The position numbers and the translations under genes were made by a program. The notes under the pieces are model-generated. The model was given only the letters and a program-made list of their open reading frames with translations. It did no database searches and was not told where the DNA came from. 64,000 nucleotides of DNA from Flavobacteriaceae bacterium GF1. GTDB taxonomy: Bacteria > Bacteroidota > Bacteroidia > Flavobacteriales > Flavobacteriaceae. Location: NCBI GenBank assembly GCA_009797885.1, contig WNKP01000001.1, positions 62,001 through 126,000 of the forward strand. Reading direction: 5' to 3'. Shown piece after piece: positions 1 through 9,931 of the stretch (its first letter is position 1; every line of letters starts with the position of its first letter).

Positions 1-252
1 TCAGTACACAGCTATTTTTTGCGGAATAAAAAAAAATGGTTCGATGTAAAGGGCCCGTCCCAATTTGTACTATGGTGGTTGCCCAAAGGGGAGTTGCCCA
101 CCTTGGATATGGCAAAGGAGAAACTGGAATTCCTGGAACAAAACGGAGCATCCCCACAAGCCTTTACCATGGCAGAGTTCTATGATTGCACGGGCCACAG
201 AATAGCCGCTCCACTTTCACGCCTACGCATGAAGCACAACAGTTCAGAATGA
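1..252 (+). CDS. DUF3291-like protein, 3' part
   Basis: The reading frame is open from the first base of the window, so the gene starts outside it and only the last 83 or so codons are seen. The segment FVLWWLPKGELPTLDMAKEK followed by an LEFLEQNGASPQAFT stretch resembles the C-terminal half of DUF3291 proteins, small cytosolic proteins of unknown function. A TTG at 19 could be read as a start, but the match to the family continues upstream of it. The gene ends 9 bases before the aromatic amino acid hydroxylase and may be co-transcribed with it. The family call rests on remembered consensus, not a search. Confidence 0.6.
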   Translation, partial: SVHSYFLRNKKKWFDVKGPSQFVLWWLPKGELPTLDMAKEKLEFLEQNGASPQAFTMAEFYDCTGHRIAAPLSRLRMKHNSSE

Positions 253-261
253 TAATAAACT

Positions 262-2025
262 ATGGAAACAGCATATGAAAGCAATCCAGTATTGGATAAA
301 CTACCAGAGCATTTAAGGCAATACATCAAACCCCAAAACTATGATGAATACACTCCCGTAGATCAAGCAGTTTGGAGGTACGTGATGCGTAAGAACGTTG
401 ACTATTTGAGCAAGGTAGCCCATAAATCCTATGTAGAAGGATTACAAAAAACGGGCATATCCATAGACCATATTCCCAATATGTACGGTATGAACCGCAT
501 CCTAAAGGAAATAGGATGGGCAGCCGTTGCGGTGGATGGCTTTATTCCACCCTCTGCCTTCATGGAATTCCAGGCCTACAACGTCTTGGTCATTGCCTCG
601 GACATTAGGCAGTTGGAAAACATAGAATACACCCCAGCTCCAGATATCATCCATGAAGGTGCTGGACATGCCCCCATCATAGCCAATCCGGAGTATGCGG
701 AATATTTAAGGCGATTTGGGGAAATCGGGGCCAAAGCCATTTCCAGTGCCATGGATTACGAACTATATGATGCCGTTCGTCATCTTTCCATAATTAAGGA
801 AGCGGAAGGGACACCCCGGGAAGAGATTGGGAAAGCAGAAAAAAAGATTGAGCATCTCCAGGAGAACATGGGGATACCAAGTGAAATGGCATTGATCAGA
901 AACCTGCATTGGTGGACCGTGGAATATGGATTGATCGGTGAACTGGACAATCCCAAAATCTACGGGGCAGGACTGCTCTCCTCCATTGGCGAAAGTACCT
1001 GGTGCATGACGGACCAGGTAAAAAAAATACCCTATACCATAGAAGCAGCACACACTTCCTTTGACATTACAAAACCACAACCCCAACTTTTTGTAACCCC
1101 AAATTTCGCGCATTTAAGTCAGGTCTTGGAGGATTTTGCGAACACCATGGCCTTACGTACCGGGGGATTAAAAGGGGTCCAAAAATTGGTAACCTCCAAA
1201 GCCCTTGGCACTGTAGAGTTGAGTACAGGACTGCAAATATCCGGATGCTTCAACAACATCATTGAAAAGGACGGAAAACCCATATACCTCCGTACCGTAG
1301 GGCCCACGGCACTATCGTATCGGGAAAAGGAACTGGTGGGCCATGGCGTGGAGCAGCATCCGGAAGGTTTTGGTTCCCCAGTGGGCAAACTGAAAGGCAT
1401 CAATTTGGCCATTGAGGACATGAGCCCCAGGGACTTAAAGGCATACAACATTTTTGAAGGGGAACGCATTGCACTGGAATTTGAAGGTGGGGTAAAGGTA
1501 GAGGGCGAAATTGTTACAGGAACCCGAAACCTTAAAGGGGAGATCATCCTCATCACTTTTAAGGAATGTAAGGTTACCCATGATGACACCATTCTATTCC
1601 TCCCCGAATGGGGGTTGTACCATATGGCCGTTGGGGAAAAAATAGTATCGGCCTTTAATGGCCCTGCGGATTTAAAAAGCTTTGACCTCATTTCCCATGA
1701 ACTTACGGAAACCACCATTAAAAAGAACAGGGATTCCGATTTGATCAGATTGGAAACCTACTACAGACAGGTGCGGGATTATAGGGAAGGGAAAAACACC
1801 TACACTTCCAGGGGAAAACTTTTTGAAGAGTTTAAATTGCATTTTCCCAATGATTGGTTGCTGCCCGTGGAGCTTTATGAATTGGCTTTACAGGGCAATA
1901 GAAAGGCCTTGGTCAATGACATTGAGGAGCATCTGGAAAAAGTTAAGCAGAATAGGCCCAAAGTAGGCCGTTTAATAGATGATGGGTTGGAACTTGCCCA
2001 TAAAGCCTTAATGAAACAATCCTAA
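262..2025 (+). CDS. Aromatic amino acid hydroxylase (phenylalanine 4-monooxygenase type)
   Basis: Predicted iron- and pterin-dependent hydroxylase of the phenylalanine/tyrosine/tryptophan hydroxylase family, which hydroxylates an aromatic ring with O2 and tetrahydropterin. The facial triad is visible: HEGAGH gives His131 and His136, and WTVEYG gives Glu221. At 587 residues it is about twice the size of proteobacterial PhhA (around 260). The C-terminal 300 residues after the catalytic core are an extension of the kind found in Bacteroidota members. The first ATG fits the family's N-terminus. Its 3' end overlaps the convergent DUF4230 gene by 18 bases. The most likely substrate is phenylalanine, but the sequence alone does not prove it. 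Confidence 0.9.
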   Translation: METAYESNPVLDKLPEHLRQYIKPQNYDEYTPVDQAVWRYVMRKNVDYLSKVAHKSYVEGLQKTGISIDHIPNMYGMNRILKEIGWAAVAVDGFIPPSAFMEFQAYNVLVIASDIRQLENIEYTPAPDIIHEGAGHAPIIANPEYAEYLRRFGEIGAKAISSAMDYELYDAVRHLSIIKEAEGTPREEIGKAEKKIEHLQENMGIPSEMALIRNLHWWTVEYGLIGELDNPKIYGAGLLSSIGESTWCMTDQVKKIPYTIEAAHTSFDITKPQPQLFVTPNFAHLSQVLEDFANTMALRTGGLKGVQKLVTSKALGTVELSTGLQISGCFNNIIEKDGKPIYLRTVGPTALSYREKELVGHGVEQHPEGFGSPVGKLKGINLAIEDMSPRDLKAYNIFEGERIALEFEGGVKVEGEIVTGTRNLKGEIILITFKECKVTHDDTILFLPEWGLYHMAVGEKIVSAFNGPADLKSFDLISHELTETTIKKNRDSDLIRLETYYRQVRDYREGKNTYTSRGKLFEEFKLHFPNDWLLPVELYELALQGNRKALVNDIEEHLEKVKQNRPKVGRLIDDGLELAHKALMKQS

Positions 2026-2619
2026 CTGTTCAAAGTTTACCACCGGTTTTTCGTTGTAGGTCAATGTCCATCCCATGGAATTGGTCAACACCAAAAGCTT
2101 GGAAAGTTCGGAAAGTAATCGGTTCTGCGCGTTTGAACGTAAGGTTGAGGCCTCAACTTTTTTTAGTAGGGAGGCATTGACATTTTGTTTGATCAAATTG
2201 TAATCCTCAGCGCCAAATGGATTGAAGTAATCCGCAGAAACATCGTAGTACTCAAAATCCGGGTTAATGGTAATTTCAGGTTCCGGAATGCCCTTTAGTT
2301 CCACTACCTTGTGTTCCCCGTCAATTTCAAAGTCAATGTCCTTTAAATCATAACTAATGATCACTTTAGCATTTACCACCACCAAAGCCTTTTTGTCCGC
2401 AGTGACCAAGGGACCAAAAAGCTCTTTGGAATCGGCATAATTGTACACCTCGGCAAAGTGTCCTTCGGTAACGATCAACTTGGATACGTTTTTGATCTGT
2501 TCCTGAATCAGCATCGAATTTTCCTGAAGGATGGTCTCCGTGGATCGGTGCTCAACGAACGATCTATAAATCAGTACCGTTGTTAAAGCTATAAGTGCTC
2601 CTGCCAAAACCTTTTTCAT
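2008..2619 (-). CDS. DUF4230 family protein
   Basis: This 203-residue protein has one N-terminal membrane segment (residues 4-20, after MKK) and a mostly polar remainder. It matches DUF4230 in layout: a TEGHFAEVYNY segment, then a long middle with VVVNAKVIISYDL and a C-terminal helix rich in Leu. Function is unknown; the topology suggests an anchored periplasmic protein. It lies downstream of a DUF6090 protein and alaS on the same strand, with 32 bases between it and the former, so the three may be co-transcribed. Its last codons overlap the end of the oppositely oriented hydroxylase gene. Confidence 0.75.
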   Translation of the reverse strand: MKKVLAGALIALTTVLIYRSFVEHRSTETILQENSMLIQEQIKNVSKLIVTEGHFAEVYNYADSKELFGPLVTADKKALVVVNAKVIISYDLKDIDFEIDGEHKVVELKGIPEPEITINPDFEYYDVSADYFNPFGAEDYNLIKQNVNASLLKKVEASTLRSNAQNRLLSELSKLLVLTNSMGWTLTYNEKPVVNFEQLGLFH

Positions 2620-2651
2620 CCAAAAACTAAAATTTAACGCTTAACAACTCA

Positions 2652-3317
2652 TCACTTACAGTTTTCCAGGTTCAAAAGTACCTTGTTGTACCGCTTCTCC
2701 AATTGCTGCTCCAATTGGCTTACAAACTCCAAGGCCTTCAACAATTTTTCTATGGAATCCCGCTGTAATGCTTCAACCACTTTCTGAAATTCGTTGGCAA
2801 CCAAATTCTGGAGATTATAGGTGCTTTCCAATTCATACAGGCAATCAAAACTAAAGTCACTAAATATGCCTGTGGCTTTTGAAGTATCCCAGGCTATTTT
2901 ACTAAGTGTCGCAATCTCCAGATTGATGTAGGTGTCACCTTTGTACTCATAAAGGCCATCCCCCTTTTGAATCGAATCCAATACCTTATAAAAACTGGAA
3001 TACTTGCTTTGAAAAACCTTCATTTCCCCAGCAGTCATTACCACTGTTCCACTATCATCGGAAGAAAGCTCCTTATACGCAGCAATAAATTCAGGTATTC
3101 TTTTGTTATCTGCCCTACTTTTTAAGAGTTCCCCAAGATTGTTCCTCAGTTCACCTTCAATTTTAGTAAGGGCAACCGCTTTGTTTTTACTGATTTCATT
3201 GGAAGTATTCCAATTATTGAACCATATCGCCAGATTGATCCCGATGAAAATTAAGAGGATTTCACCCAATATATACTTCAAGTTCAAATTCCGTATCCTG
3301 ATCCTCTTCATGTCCAT
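2652..3317 (-). CDS. DUF6090 family membrane protein
   Basis: A protein of about 221 residues opens with a basic stretch and one membrane helix (YILGEILLIFIGINLAIWF), then NNWN, which is the hallmark N-terminus of DUF6090 proteins of Flavobacteriia. The remainder is polar and helical, ending in a coiled-coil-like segment rich in Glu and Leu. Function is unknown. I chose the ATG at 3317, which overlaps the alaS stop as TGATG, so translation is probably coupled; a GTG one codon upstream and an ATG two codons downstream are alternatives. Confidence 0.75.
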   Translation of the reverse strand: MDMKRIRIRNLNLKYILGEILLIFIGINLAIWFNNWNTSNEISKNKAVALTKIEGELRNNLGELLKSRADNKRIPEFIAAYKELSSDDSGTVVMTAGEMKVFQSKYSSFYKVLDSIQKGDGLYEYKGDTYINLEIATLSKIAWDTSKATGIFSDFSFDCLYELESTYNLQNLVANEFQKVVEALQRDSIEKLLKALEFVSQLEQQLEKRYNKVLLNLENCK

Positions 3318-5932
3318 CACATAACATACTCCTTTGCTTTCTCCAAAGCTTCGGGAATCCCTGCTGGATTTTTACCCCCCGCAGTCGCAAAGAAGGGCTG
3401 TCCGCCACCCCCTCCTTGGATGTACTTGCCCAATTCCCGAACAATACCTCCCGCATTCAACCCCTTTTCAAAGGCCAAATCCTTGGAGATATAACAGGAA
3501 AGTAGTGCCTTTCCATCTTTTTCCGCAGCCAAGAGTACAAAGAGATTGGTTTTTACATTGCCCATTTCAAACAACAGATCTTTCATTCCACCGGCATCCA
3601 AATCTACTTTCCTCGCCAGGAATTTGACCCCATCAATCTCAGACAGCCCATTGAGCAATTCTGATTTCAATCCCCTGGCCTTTTCCTTAAGCAACTGTTC
3701 CACCTGTTTTTTTAACTGGTTGTTTTCCTCCTGAAGCGAAGCCACGGCCTTTACCGGATCTTTTGTGTTATTGAGCAGATCCCTGATTTCGAACAATTGT
3801 CGGTTATTGCTGAAATAAAAGTCTTTGACGGCATCCAAGGTAATGGCTTCAATTCTTCGAATACCGGCAGCCACGGCACCTTCCGATACGATTTTGAAGT
3901 GCCAAATGTCCCCGGTATTCTTTACATGGGTACCACCGCACAGTTCAATGGATTTTCCAAACCGGACCGTTCGAACGGCATCCCCATACTTTTCCCCAAA
4001 CAAGGCCATGGCCCCTTGTTCCAAAGCTTCGGACATGGGGATGTTGCGCTGTTCTTCCAGGGGCAGATGTCCATCAATTCTAGCATTGACAAAATTCTCC
4101 ACCTCCCGTAGTTCATCCACGGTCAACTTCGCAAAATGGGAAAAGTCGAATCGAAGGTATTTGGAATGTACGGCAGAACCTTTCTGCTCCACATGTTTCC
4201 CCAAAACTTCCCGCAATGCCTGGTGCAATAAATGCGTTGCCGTATGGTTGCTTGCCGTGCGCTGTCGTTGTTTTTGGTCTACCGATGCTTTGAAAACGGC
4301 ATGTAAATCCTTGGGAAGCGTTTCCGAAAAATGAACAATCTCGTTATTCTCTTTTTTGGTGTCCACGATATAGGTAACATCTCCGTTGGGAGCTTCCAAA
4401 TACCCTTTATCCCCAACCTGTCCGCCACCTTCGGCATAAAATGGGGTACTATCAAAAACCAGTTGATAACGGTCGCCCTCTTTTTTGGAACTGATCTTGC
4501 GGTATTTGACCAACTTCACATCAAGTTCCAAAACATCATACCCTACAAACTCCTGTTCCGAATCCTTATGTAAAACCGTCCAATCGTCCTTACTGGTTTC
4601 GGAAGCCGCACGTGAACGGTCCTTTTGCGCTTGTAAGGCCTTATTGAACCCTTCCATGTCCAACCCGTACCCTTTCTCTTCAAGTATTAAGGACGTAAGA
4701 TCTATCGGGAAACCAAAGGTGTCATAAAGTTCAAAGGCCTTAAGTCCATCCACTGTTTTTCCGTTGGTGGATTTGATCACCGAATCCAACAAGACCAATC
4801 CCTGCTCCAGCGTACTTAGAAATGAGCTTTCCTCTTCCTTGATCACATTCTCAATCAACTGCCTTTGCTCTTTCAGTTCAGGAAATGTTCCGCCCATTTG
4901 TTCCCCCAGCACCTTGACCAAACGATGGATAAACGGATTTTTTGTGTCCAAAAAGGTAAATCCATAACGAATTGCCCTTCTCAAAATCCTTCGAATCACA
5001 TATCCCGCACCGGTGTTGCTGGGCAACTGCCCATCGGCAATGGCAAAAGAAACGGCCCTGACATGATCCGCCACTACACGAATGGCAATATCGGTCCCCG
5101 GATCTTTTCCGTATTCTTTCAGGGTAATGGTTTCGATTTCCCGGATAAGTGGTGTAAACACATCCGTATCATAGTTGGACTGTGTTCCCTGCAATACCAT
5201 GCATAGGCGTTCAAAGCCCATCCCCGTATCAATATGCTTTTCAGGAAGGTCTTCCAACTGTCCATTGGCCTTTCTGTTGAACTGGATAAACACCAAATTC
5301 CAAATTTCTACCACCTGGGGATGGTCCTTATTGACCAACCGATCTCCTGAAATCTTTGCTTTTTCCTCCTTGGAACGGATATCCACATGGATCTCCGAAC
5401 ACGGGCCACAGGGGCCTTGGTCCCCCATCTCCCAAAAGTTATCCTTTTTATCCCCCATAAGAATGCGGTCTTCGGGAATAATGCTTTTCCAAAAATCGAA
5501 CGCCTCTTGGTCCATATCCAGGTTATCCGCATCATCACTTCCTTCAAAAACCGTGACGTAGAGGTTTTCCTTATCAATTTTGTAGACTTCGGTCAACAAT
5601 TCCCAAGCCCAGGCAATGGCTTCCTTTTTAAAATAATCCCCAAAACTCCAATTGCCCAACATCTCGAACATGGTGTGGTGGTACGTATCCTTGCCCACTT
5701 CATCCAAATCGTTGTGCTTTCCACTGACCCTGAGGCACTTTTGCGTATCGGCCACCCTGTTTGTATTGGGTTTGGAAATCCCCAGGAAGTATTCCTTGAA
5801 CTGGTTCATCCCAGCATTGGTGAACATCAAGGTTGGATCATTTTTCATCACCATAGGGGCGGAGGGAACAATACGATGTTGCTTGGATCTGAAAAAGTTT
5901 AAAAACTGTTCTCTAATCTGTTGGGATGTCAT
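3317..5932 (-). CDS. alaS: Alanyl-tRNA synthetase
   Basis: AlaS charges tRNA-Ala with alanine in the cytosol and hydrolyses mischarged Ser/Gly. At 871 residues the protein is full length. The N-terminus has the class II aminoacylation core ([20 protein letters not shown]). The editing domain shows the zinc ligands HTATH near residue 565 and CGGTH near 668. The C-Ala domain ends in [14 protein letters not shown]. The start is the ATG followed by [13 protein letters not shown], the usual N-terminus. The stop overlaps the DUF6090 start. This is a conserved single-copy housekeeping gene with nothing unusual. Confidence 0.98.
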   Translation of the reverse strand: MTSQQIREQFLNFFRSKQHRIVPSAPMVMKNDPTLMFTNAGMNQFKEYFLGISKPNTNRVADTQKCLRVSGKHNDLDEVGKDTYHHTMFEMLGNWSFGDYFKKEAIAWAWELLTEVYKIDKENLYVTVFEGSDDADNLDMDQEAFDFWKSIIPEDRILMGDKKDNFWEMGDQGPCGPCSEIHVDIRSKEEKAKISGDRLVNKDHPQVVEIWNLVFIQFNRKANGQLEDLPEKHIDTGMGFERLCMVLQGTQSNYDTDVFTPLIREIETITLKEYGKDPGTDIAIRVVADHVRAVSFAIADGQLPSNTGAGYVIRRILRRAIRYGFTFLDTKNPFIHRLVKVLGEQMGGTFPELKEQRQLIENVIKEEESSFLSTLEQGLVLLDSVIKSTNGKTVDGLKAFELYDTFGFPIDLTSLILEEKGYGLDMEGFNKALQAQKDRSRAASETSKDDWTVLHKDSEQEFVGYDVLELDVKLVKYRKISSKKEGDRYQLVFDSTPFYAEGGGQVGDKGYLEAPNGDVTYIVDTKKENNEIVHFSETLPKDLHAVFKASVDQKQRQRTASNHTATHLLHQALREVLGKHVEQKGSAVHSKYLRFDFSHFAKLTVDELREVENFVNARIDGHLPLEEQRNIPMSEALEQGAMALFGEKYGDAVRTVRFGKSIELCGGTHVKNTGDIWHFKIVSEGAVAAGIRRIEAITLDAVKDFYFSNNRQLFEIRDLLNNTKDPVKAVASLQEENNQLKKQVEQLLKEKARGLKSELLNGLSEIDGVKFLARKVDLDAGGMKDLLFEMGNVKTNLFVLLAAEKDGKALLSCYISKDLAFEKGLNAGGIVRELGKYIQGGGGGQPFFATAGGKNPAGIPEALEKAKEYVM

Positions 5933-6034
5933 ATGGGGAGCTAACCTTTAATTAATTTTAACAGACCATACAAAACAATTTTTATATTTGTCTGTTACCT
6001 AATTGAACGACCAAAAATAGGATAATTTACCTTC

Positions 6035-7012
6035 ATGTCTAAAGTTAAGTACTATTACGACCCAGATACACTTTCGTACCGGAAGATTGAACCCAAAAAG
6101 TCGAAAAAGTACCGAAATATCGCCCTTTTTGTTTTGGGAGCCTCACTCTTTGGTTTTCTTGGGCTTATCTTTCTTTTGAATACCAACCTGGTGAACACGC
6201 CAAAGGAGCTTTCTTTACAGCGCGAAGTGCAGAATTATGAGCTTCAGTTTGAAATTTTGGATAGGAAGATGCAGCAGATCGAAGAAGTTCTCGCCAATAT
6301 CGAAGATCGTGATAACAATATTTATCGATTGTACTTTGAGGCCAACCCTATTCCTGAGGAACAAAGACGTGCAGGATTTGGAGGGGTCAATCGTTATAAG
6401 TCCTTGGAAGGTTTCAACAATTCGGAAATTATTATTGCCGCTACCAAACGGTTGGATGTGATTCAAAAACAAATGGTCATTCAATCGAAATCATTGGACG
6501 AAATTGCCAAGCTTGCCGAGGAGAAGGAAAAGCTCCTGGCTGCAATTCCTGCCATACAACCTGTACGAAACGCCGATCTGACCCGAATGGCTTCCGGATT
6601 TGGATGGCGTACCGATCCATTTACCAAGGCCCGTAAAATGCACAAGGGTATGGATTTTACGGCCCCAAGGGGAACCCCCATATTTGCCTCGGGAGATGGA
6701 AAAGTGGTCCGGGCAGACAATCGATCTTCAGGTTACGGGAAGCACATCCGTATTGATCATGGTTATGGCTATCTAAGTCTTTATGCCCATTTGAGCAAGT
6801 ACAACGTTTCCAGGGGGCAAAAGGTCAAACGAGGCGATCTCATTGGATTTGTGGGAAATACGGGACGCTCCGAAGCACCACACTTACACTATGAGGTTTG
6901 GAAAGACGGTGAGAAAATTAATCCCATCAACTTTTACTACGGAAGTTTGACCGCCGAGGAATTTGAGAATATGCTCAAATTTGCGAACCAAGAGAATCAA
7001 TCCCTTGACTAA
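6035..7012 (+). CDS. M23 family metallopeptidase (murein endopeptidase)
   Basis: Predicted periplasmic peptidoglycan endopeptidase of the LytM/M23 type. The order is a short cytoplasmic N-terminus, a membrane helix at about residues 28-49, a coiled-coil region (55-170) and the M23 domain (about 185-305). Zinc and catalytic residues are visible: His203 and Asp207 in HKGMDF, His252 in YAHLS and the HLHYE motif near 283-287, so it should be active. Its stop overlaps the start of the MerR gene by one base (TAATG). A TATATTTG element at 5983-5990 is a plausible -7 promoter box 45 bases before the start. Confidence 0.93.
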   Translation: MSKVKYYYDPDTLSYRKIEPKKSKKYRNIALFVLGASLFGFLGLIFLLNTNLVNTPKELSLQREVQNYELQFEILDRKMQQIEEVLANIEDRDNNIYRLYFEANPIPEEQRRAGFGGVNRYKSLEGFNNSEIIIAATKRLDVIQKQMVIQSKSLDEIAKLAEEKEKLLAAIPAIQPVRNADLTRMASGFGWRTDPFTKARKMHKGMDFTAPRGTPIFASGDGKVVRADNRSSGYGKHIRIDHGYGYLSLYAHLSKYNVSRGQKVKRGDLIGFVGNTGRSEAPHLHYEVWKDGEKINPINFYYGSLTAEEFENMLKFANQENQSLD

Positions 7013-7341
7013 TGCATGTAGAACTCCCTGAGAAACGCTATTACGGAATTGGAGAAGTCGCCAAGGCCTTTGGTGTAAACACATCCCTTATTCGTTTTTG
7101 GGAAAAGGAGTTTGATGTGCTACAGCCCAAGAAAAATGCGAAGGGCAACCGGAAGTTCACCCCCCAGGATATTAAAAACCTTCAGCTCATCCACCACCTG
7201 GTCAAGGAACGTGGCTTTACACTGGAGGGCGCCAAAATTCACTTAAAGGAGGAAAAACACAAGACCCTCTCCAATTTTGAGGTCATTGAAAAGCTACAAC
7301 GGGTAAAGGCAGAACTTATAAAAATCAAGGAACAACTATAA
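7012..7341 (+). CDS. MerR family transcriptional regulator
   Basis: A 109-residue protein whose N-terminus (YYGIGEVAKAFGVNTSLIRF, then WEKEF) is a MerR-type winged helix-turn-helix. The remainder forms a dimerising coiled coil (residues 70-109). There is no C-terminal effector-binding domain and no metal-binding cysteine, so the signal it responds to is unknown. The start overlaps the stop of the M23 peptidase gene, and this pairing is common in Flavobacteriia. It probably acts as a dimer on a promoter with long spacing between its elements. Confidence 0.9.
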   Translation: MHVELPEKRYYGIGEVAKAFGVNTSLIRFWEKEFDVLQPKKNAKGNRKFTPQDIKNLQLIHHLVKERGFTLEGAKIHLKEEKHKTLSNFEVIEKLQRVKAELIKIKEQL

Positions 7342-7409
7342 ACTGTAACAAATAGGTACCGTTACAGACTTATCCAATACGTACAGTAAACACTAAAAAC
7401 ACAAGAACA

Positions 7410-8009
7410 ATGAAAAAGTGGTTAATTCCATTAATCGTTATTGGCATTCTACTATTTTTCCTGGGAAGCTGGTATGTAGGAACCAATAATACCTTAGTGG
7501 ACATGAAAGGGCAGGCTACCAAACAATGGGCCAATGTGGAAAGCTCCTATCAGAGAAGGAGTGATCTTATTGGAAACCTTGTTAAAACCGTTCAGGGGGC
7601 TGCTGATTTTGAGCGGGGTACGCTAAAGGATGTTATTGAAGCACGGGCAAAAGCGACCTCCACCACCATAGACATCAACAATCTTACTCCAGATAAATTG
7701 GCACAGTTCCAAGAGGCGCAATCAGGACTTTCGTCGGCACTATCGCGACTATTGGTTACGGTGGAACGGTATCCTGACTTAAAAGCAAATCAAAACTTCT
7801 TGGAACTACAATCCCAATTGGAAGGCACCGAAAACAGGATCAATGTGGAGCGAAACCGTTTTAATAATCTAGCGGGAGAGTACAACATTAAGATTGAAAA
7901 GATTCCGACCAATATTATAGCCAACATCGCCGGTTTTGATGCCTTGGCATTGTTTAAATCGGACTCTGGTGCAGAAAATGCCCCGGAAGTGGACTTTAAT
8001 TTTGACTGA
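7410..8009 (+). CDS. LemA family protein
   Basis: A LemA family protein of 199 residues with one N-terminal membrane helix (residues 4-22), then a long helical domain beginning VDMKGQATKQWANVESSYQR, the region that resembles the family consensus best. LemA proteins are anchored in the inner membrane with the helices outside; their molecular role is not established. The stop overlaps the start of the first TPM-domain gene (TGATG), and the LemA-TPM-TPM order is a common Bacteroidota operon, so the three products probably act together at the envelope. Confidence 0.93.
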   Translation: MKKWLIPLIVIGILLFFLGSWYVGTNNTLVDMKGQATKQWANVESSYQRRSDLIGNLVKTVQGAADFERGTLKDVIEARAKATSTTIDINNLTPDKLAQFQEAQSGLSSALSRLLVTVERYPDLKANQNFLELQSQLEGTENRINVERNRFNNLAGEYNIKIEKIPTNIIANIAGFDALALFKSDSGAENAPEVDFNFD

Positions 8010-8449
8010 TGATGTCCAAAGTAGAAGCTTTTCTCACTGCGGAAGAAGAGCAGGAAATTGTAAACGCTATTCTGGAGGCCGAAAAAAATACCTCAGGGGA
8101 AATCCGTGTGCATATTGAAGCCACGGCCGGGATTGACCATTTTAGTCGGGCACAACAGGTATTCCACTTTTTAAAGATGGACAATACCAAGGATGGGAAC
8201 GGCGTACTCCTTTACGTAGCGGTCAACGACAAAAGGTTTGTGATTTATGGGGACCGGGGTATTGATCGGGCCGTACCCAAGGGATTTTGGGAAAGTACCA
8301 AAGATATCATTGCCTCCCATTTTAAAAACGGTAATTTCAAACAAGGAATTGTTGAGGGTGTTTTGAAAGCAGGAAAAGAATTGGAAGAACACTTCCCCTG
8401 GCAACGTGGGGATACGAACGAATTAAGTGATGCGGTTTCAAAAGGCTAG
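8009..8449 (+). CDS. TPM domain protein, cytosolic type
   Basis: A 146-residue TPM (TLP18.3/Psb32/MOLO-1) domain protein without signal peptide or membrane segment. It starts MSKVEAFLTAEEEQEIVNAI and contains GNGVLLYVAVNDKRFVIYGD and FKNGNFKQGI, both typical of the fold. TPM domains occur in photosystem repair proteins and in some acid phosphatases, but bacterial partners of LemA have no agreed function. The gene is the middle one of the LemA operon; two adjacent ATGs (8009 and 8012) could serve as start. Confidence 0.88.
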   Translation: MMSKVEAFLTAEEEQEIVNAILEAEKNTSGEIRVHIEATAGIDHFSRAQQVFHFLKMDNTKDGNGVLLYVAVNDKRFVIYGDRGIDRAVPKGFWESTKDIIASHFKNGNFKQGIVEGVLKAGKELEEHFPWQRGDTNELSDAVSKG

Positions 8450-8543
8450 GCCCAGCTCCCCAATAGTCCTAGGGATTTCCCCGCTCCCTCCCAACTTGGT
8501 GAAGGAGGTAGGAAACACCACTTCTGCTATAGGTTATCCCATT

Positions 8544-9335
8544 ATGGTGCGTTTAAGGCGATGTCTATTTCCCGTTTTCCTATTTCTTATCTCCCAAATA
8601 GGATGGGGACAATTTCAAATTCCGCCCAAACCGGACAAGGAAACCAGTGTGTACGATTATGTAACACTTTTAAATGCTGCTGAAAAAGGACAGTTGGAGG
8701 AAAAACTTATCCGATATTCCGATAGCACCTCCACACAGATCGTAGTGGCCATTATTAGCTCCACAGAAGGGGAAAACATCAACTTCCTGGGTGCACAATG
8801 GGGCCAAAAGTGGGGAATAGGGCAAGCAGATGAAGACAATGGCATCCTTGTTTTGTTGGCAAAGGACGACCGGAGAATTGCCATTAATACGGGTTATGGC
8901 GTAGAAGAATTCCTAACGGATTTCATGAGCAAACGTATTATTGAACAAGTTATCATCCCAGAATTTAAACAAGGGGATTTTTATGGAGGCTTGGATGCTG
9001 GTACAGACGCCATTTTTCAGGTATTGACAGGTCAGTTCAAGGAAGACCGCACTTTTGGCAATGGACAGGGATTTCCCTTGAAATCCCTTTTGCCCTTCAT
9101 CGTTTTCCTGGTCATATTCTTGATTTTCGCCAGCCGTAAGAACAAAGGTGGGCGAAACAACCGAGGCGGACGAGGCGGCAGGGGATTGGATATTTGGGAT
9201 ATGATCATTTTGAGCAATATGGGTAGAGGCGGCTATAAAGGGGGATCTTCAGGAGGTGGTTTTGGCTCCGGAGGCTTTGGTGGAGGCTTCGGAGGTGGTG
9301 GCTTTGGAGGCGGTGGCGCCTCTGGGGGTTGGTAA
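8544..9335 (+). CDS. TPM domain membrane protein with glycine-rich tail
   Basis: I chose the ATG at 8544 because it begins a clear signal peptide (RCLFPVFLFLISQIGWG). Starting at 8427 would add 39 residues overlapping the previous gene. The exported TPM domain covers about residues 25-165 (ETSVYDYVTLLN, EDNGILVLLAKDDRRIAINT). A membrane helix follows (LKSLLPFIVFLVIFLIFA), then an Arg/Gly-rich linker and a Gly/Phe-rich tail ending GGGASGGW. The tail is encoded by an imperfect repeat at 9244-9330. The protein is probably anchored in the inner membrane with TPM facing the periplasm, and it closes the LemA operon. Confidence 0.88.
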   Translation: MVRLRRCLFPVFLFLISQIGWGQFQIPPKPDKETSVYDYVTLLNAAEKGQLEEKLIRYSDSTSTQIVVAIISSTEGENINFLGAQWGQKWGIGQADEDNGILVLLAKDDRRIAINTGYGVEEFLTDFMSKRIIEQVIIPEFKQGDFYGGLDAGTDAIFQVLTGQFKEDRTFGNGQGFPLKSLLPFIVFLVIFLIFASRKNKGGRNNRGGRGGRGLDIWDMIILSNMGRGGYKGGSSGGGFGSGGFGGGFGGGGFGGGGASGGW

Positions 9336-9411
9336 CTTCAAATAAAAAGTACGATGCTTGCCAATGGCATTGCCAAAACCAAAACATTCCAACCAAAATT
9401 GGAAAACAATG

Positions 9412-9843
9412 CTATTGTGCTGCTGATAGGGCAGGTTTGCGATAGAAAATCTTATTGACAATTTTCCACTCCCCATCAATTTTAAGGAGGTTCATAAAAT
9501 CAATGAAGGAAAAGGTGGGATACTCTATTTCCAACCGTGCGTTGGCCGCATGCCCGGAAATTGTAATGTCCGCTATTTTTGTTGTCCGATTTTGTTTGGG
9601 TTTGGATGCATCCATTCCCGAAAAAAATTCAAGCGCATTTACCTCCTTATACCCATCTTTGGTAATGTACTTCATGGTGGCGGTTTCATGAAAAGCCTTC
9701 TTTAAGGTTTCGTAATCGTTATTGGTGCCCCCTTCCAGGTAGTAATTAACGGTCTTGGCCACTAGTTGATAATCGGATTCCTGGGCAACCGTGAATGCCA
9801 TGGAAAAAATTGTGATAAGGCATAAAAGGACTGTTCGTTTCAT
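9412..9843 (-). CDS. Exported NTF2-like (putative lumazine-binding) protein
   Basis: A 143-residue protein with an N-terminal signal peptide (KRTVLLCLITIFSMAFTVAQ). The body resembles the SnoaL/NTF2-like family often annotated as putative lumazine-binding: VNYYLEGGTNNDYETLKKAF at the start and IDFMNLLKIDGEWKIVNKIF at the end. The family forms a small cone-shaped pocket; neither substrate nor catalytic residues can be assigned here. It stands alone, in the opposite direction to the LemA operon. Confidence 0.75.
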   Translation of the reverse strand: MKRTVLLCLITIFSMAFTVAQESDYQLVAKTVNYYLEGGTNNDYETLKKAFHETATMKYITKDGYKEVNALEFFSGMDASKPKQNRTTKIADITISGHAANARLEIEYPTFSFIDFMNLLKIDGEWKIVNKIFYRKPALSAAQ

Positions 9844-9931
9844 GATGGATAGGTTTTAGTTCCTTTAAAATTAAAAAAGTGTACTGGAGGGAACTATTAA
9901 AGGAATGATAAAATTCAGTTACTGATTTCTC

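Noticed and set aside
1119-1718. 199-codon minus-strand ORF inside the aromatic amino acid hydroxylase gene
   Set aside because: It is a shadow of a clearly conserved gene in another frame, with Ser/Pro-rich composition typical of antisense frames.
9244-9330. Tandem GGAGGTGGCTTTGG-like repeat
   Set aside because: It is the coding sequence of the glycine-rich tail of the TPM protein, not an independent repeat element.
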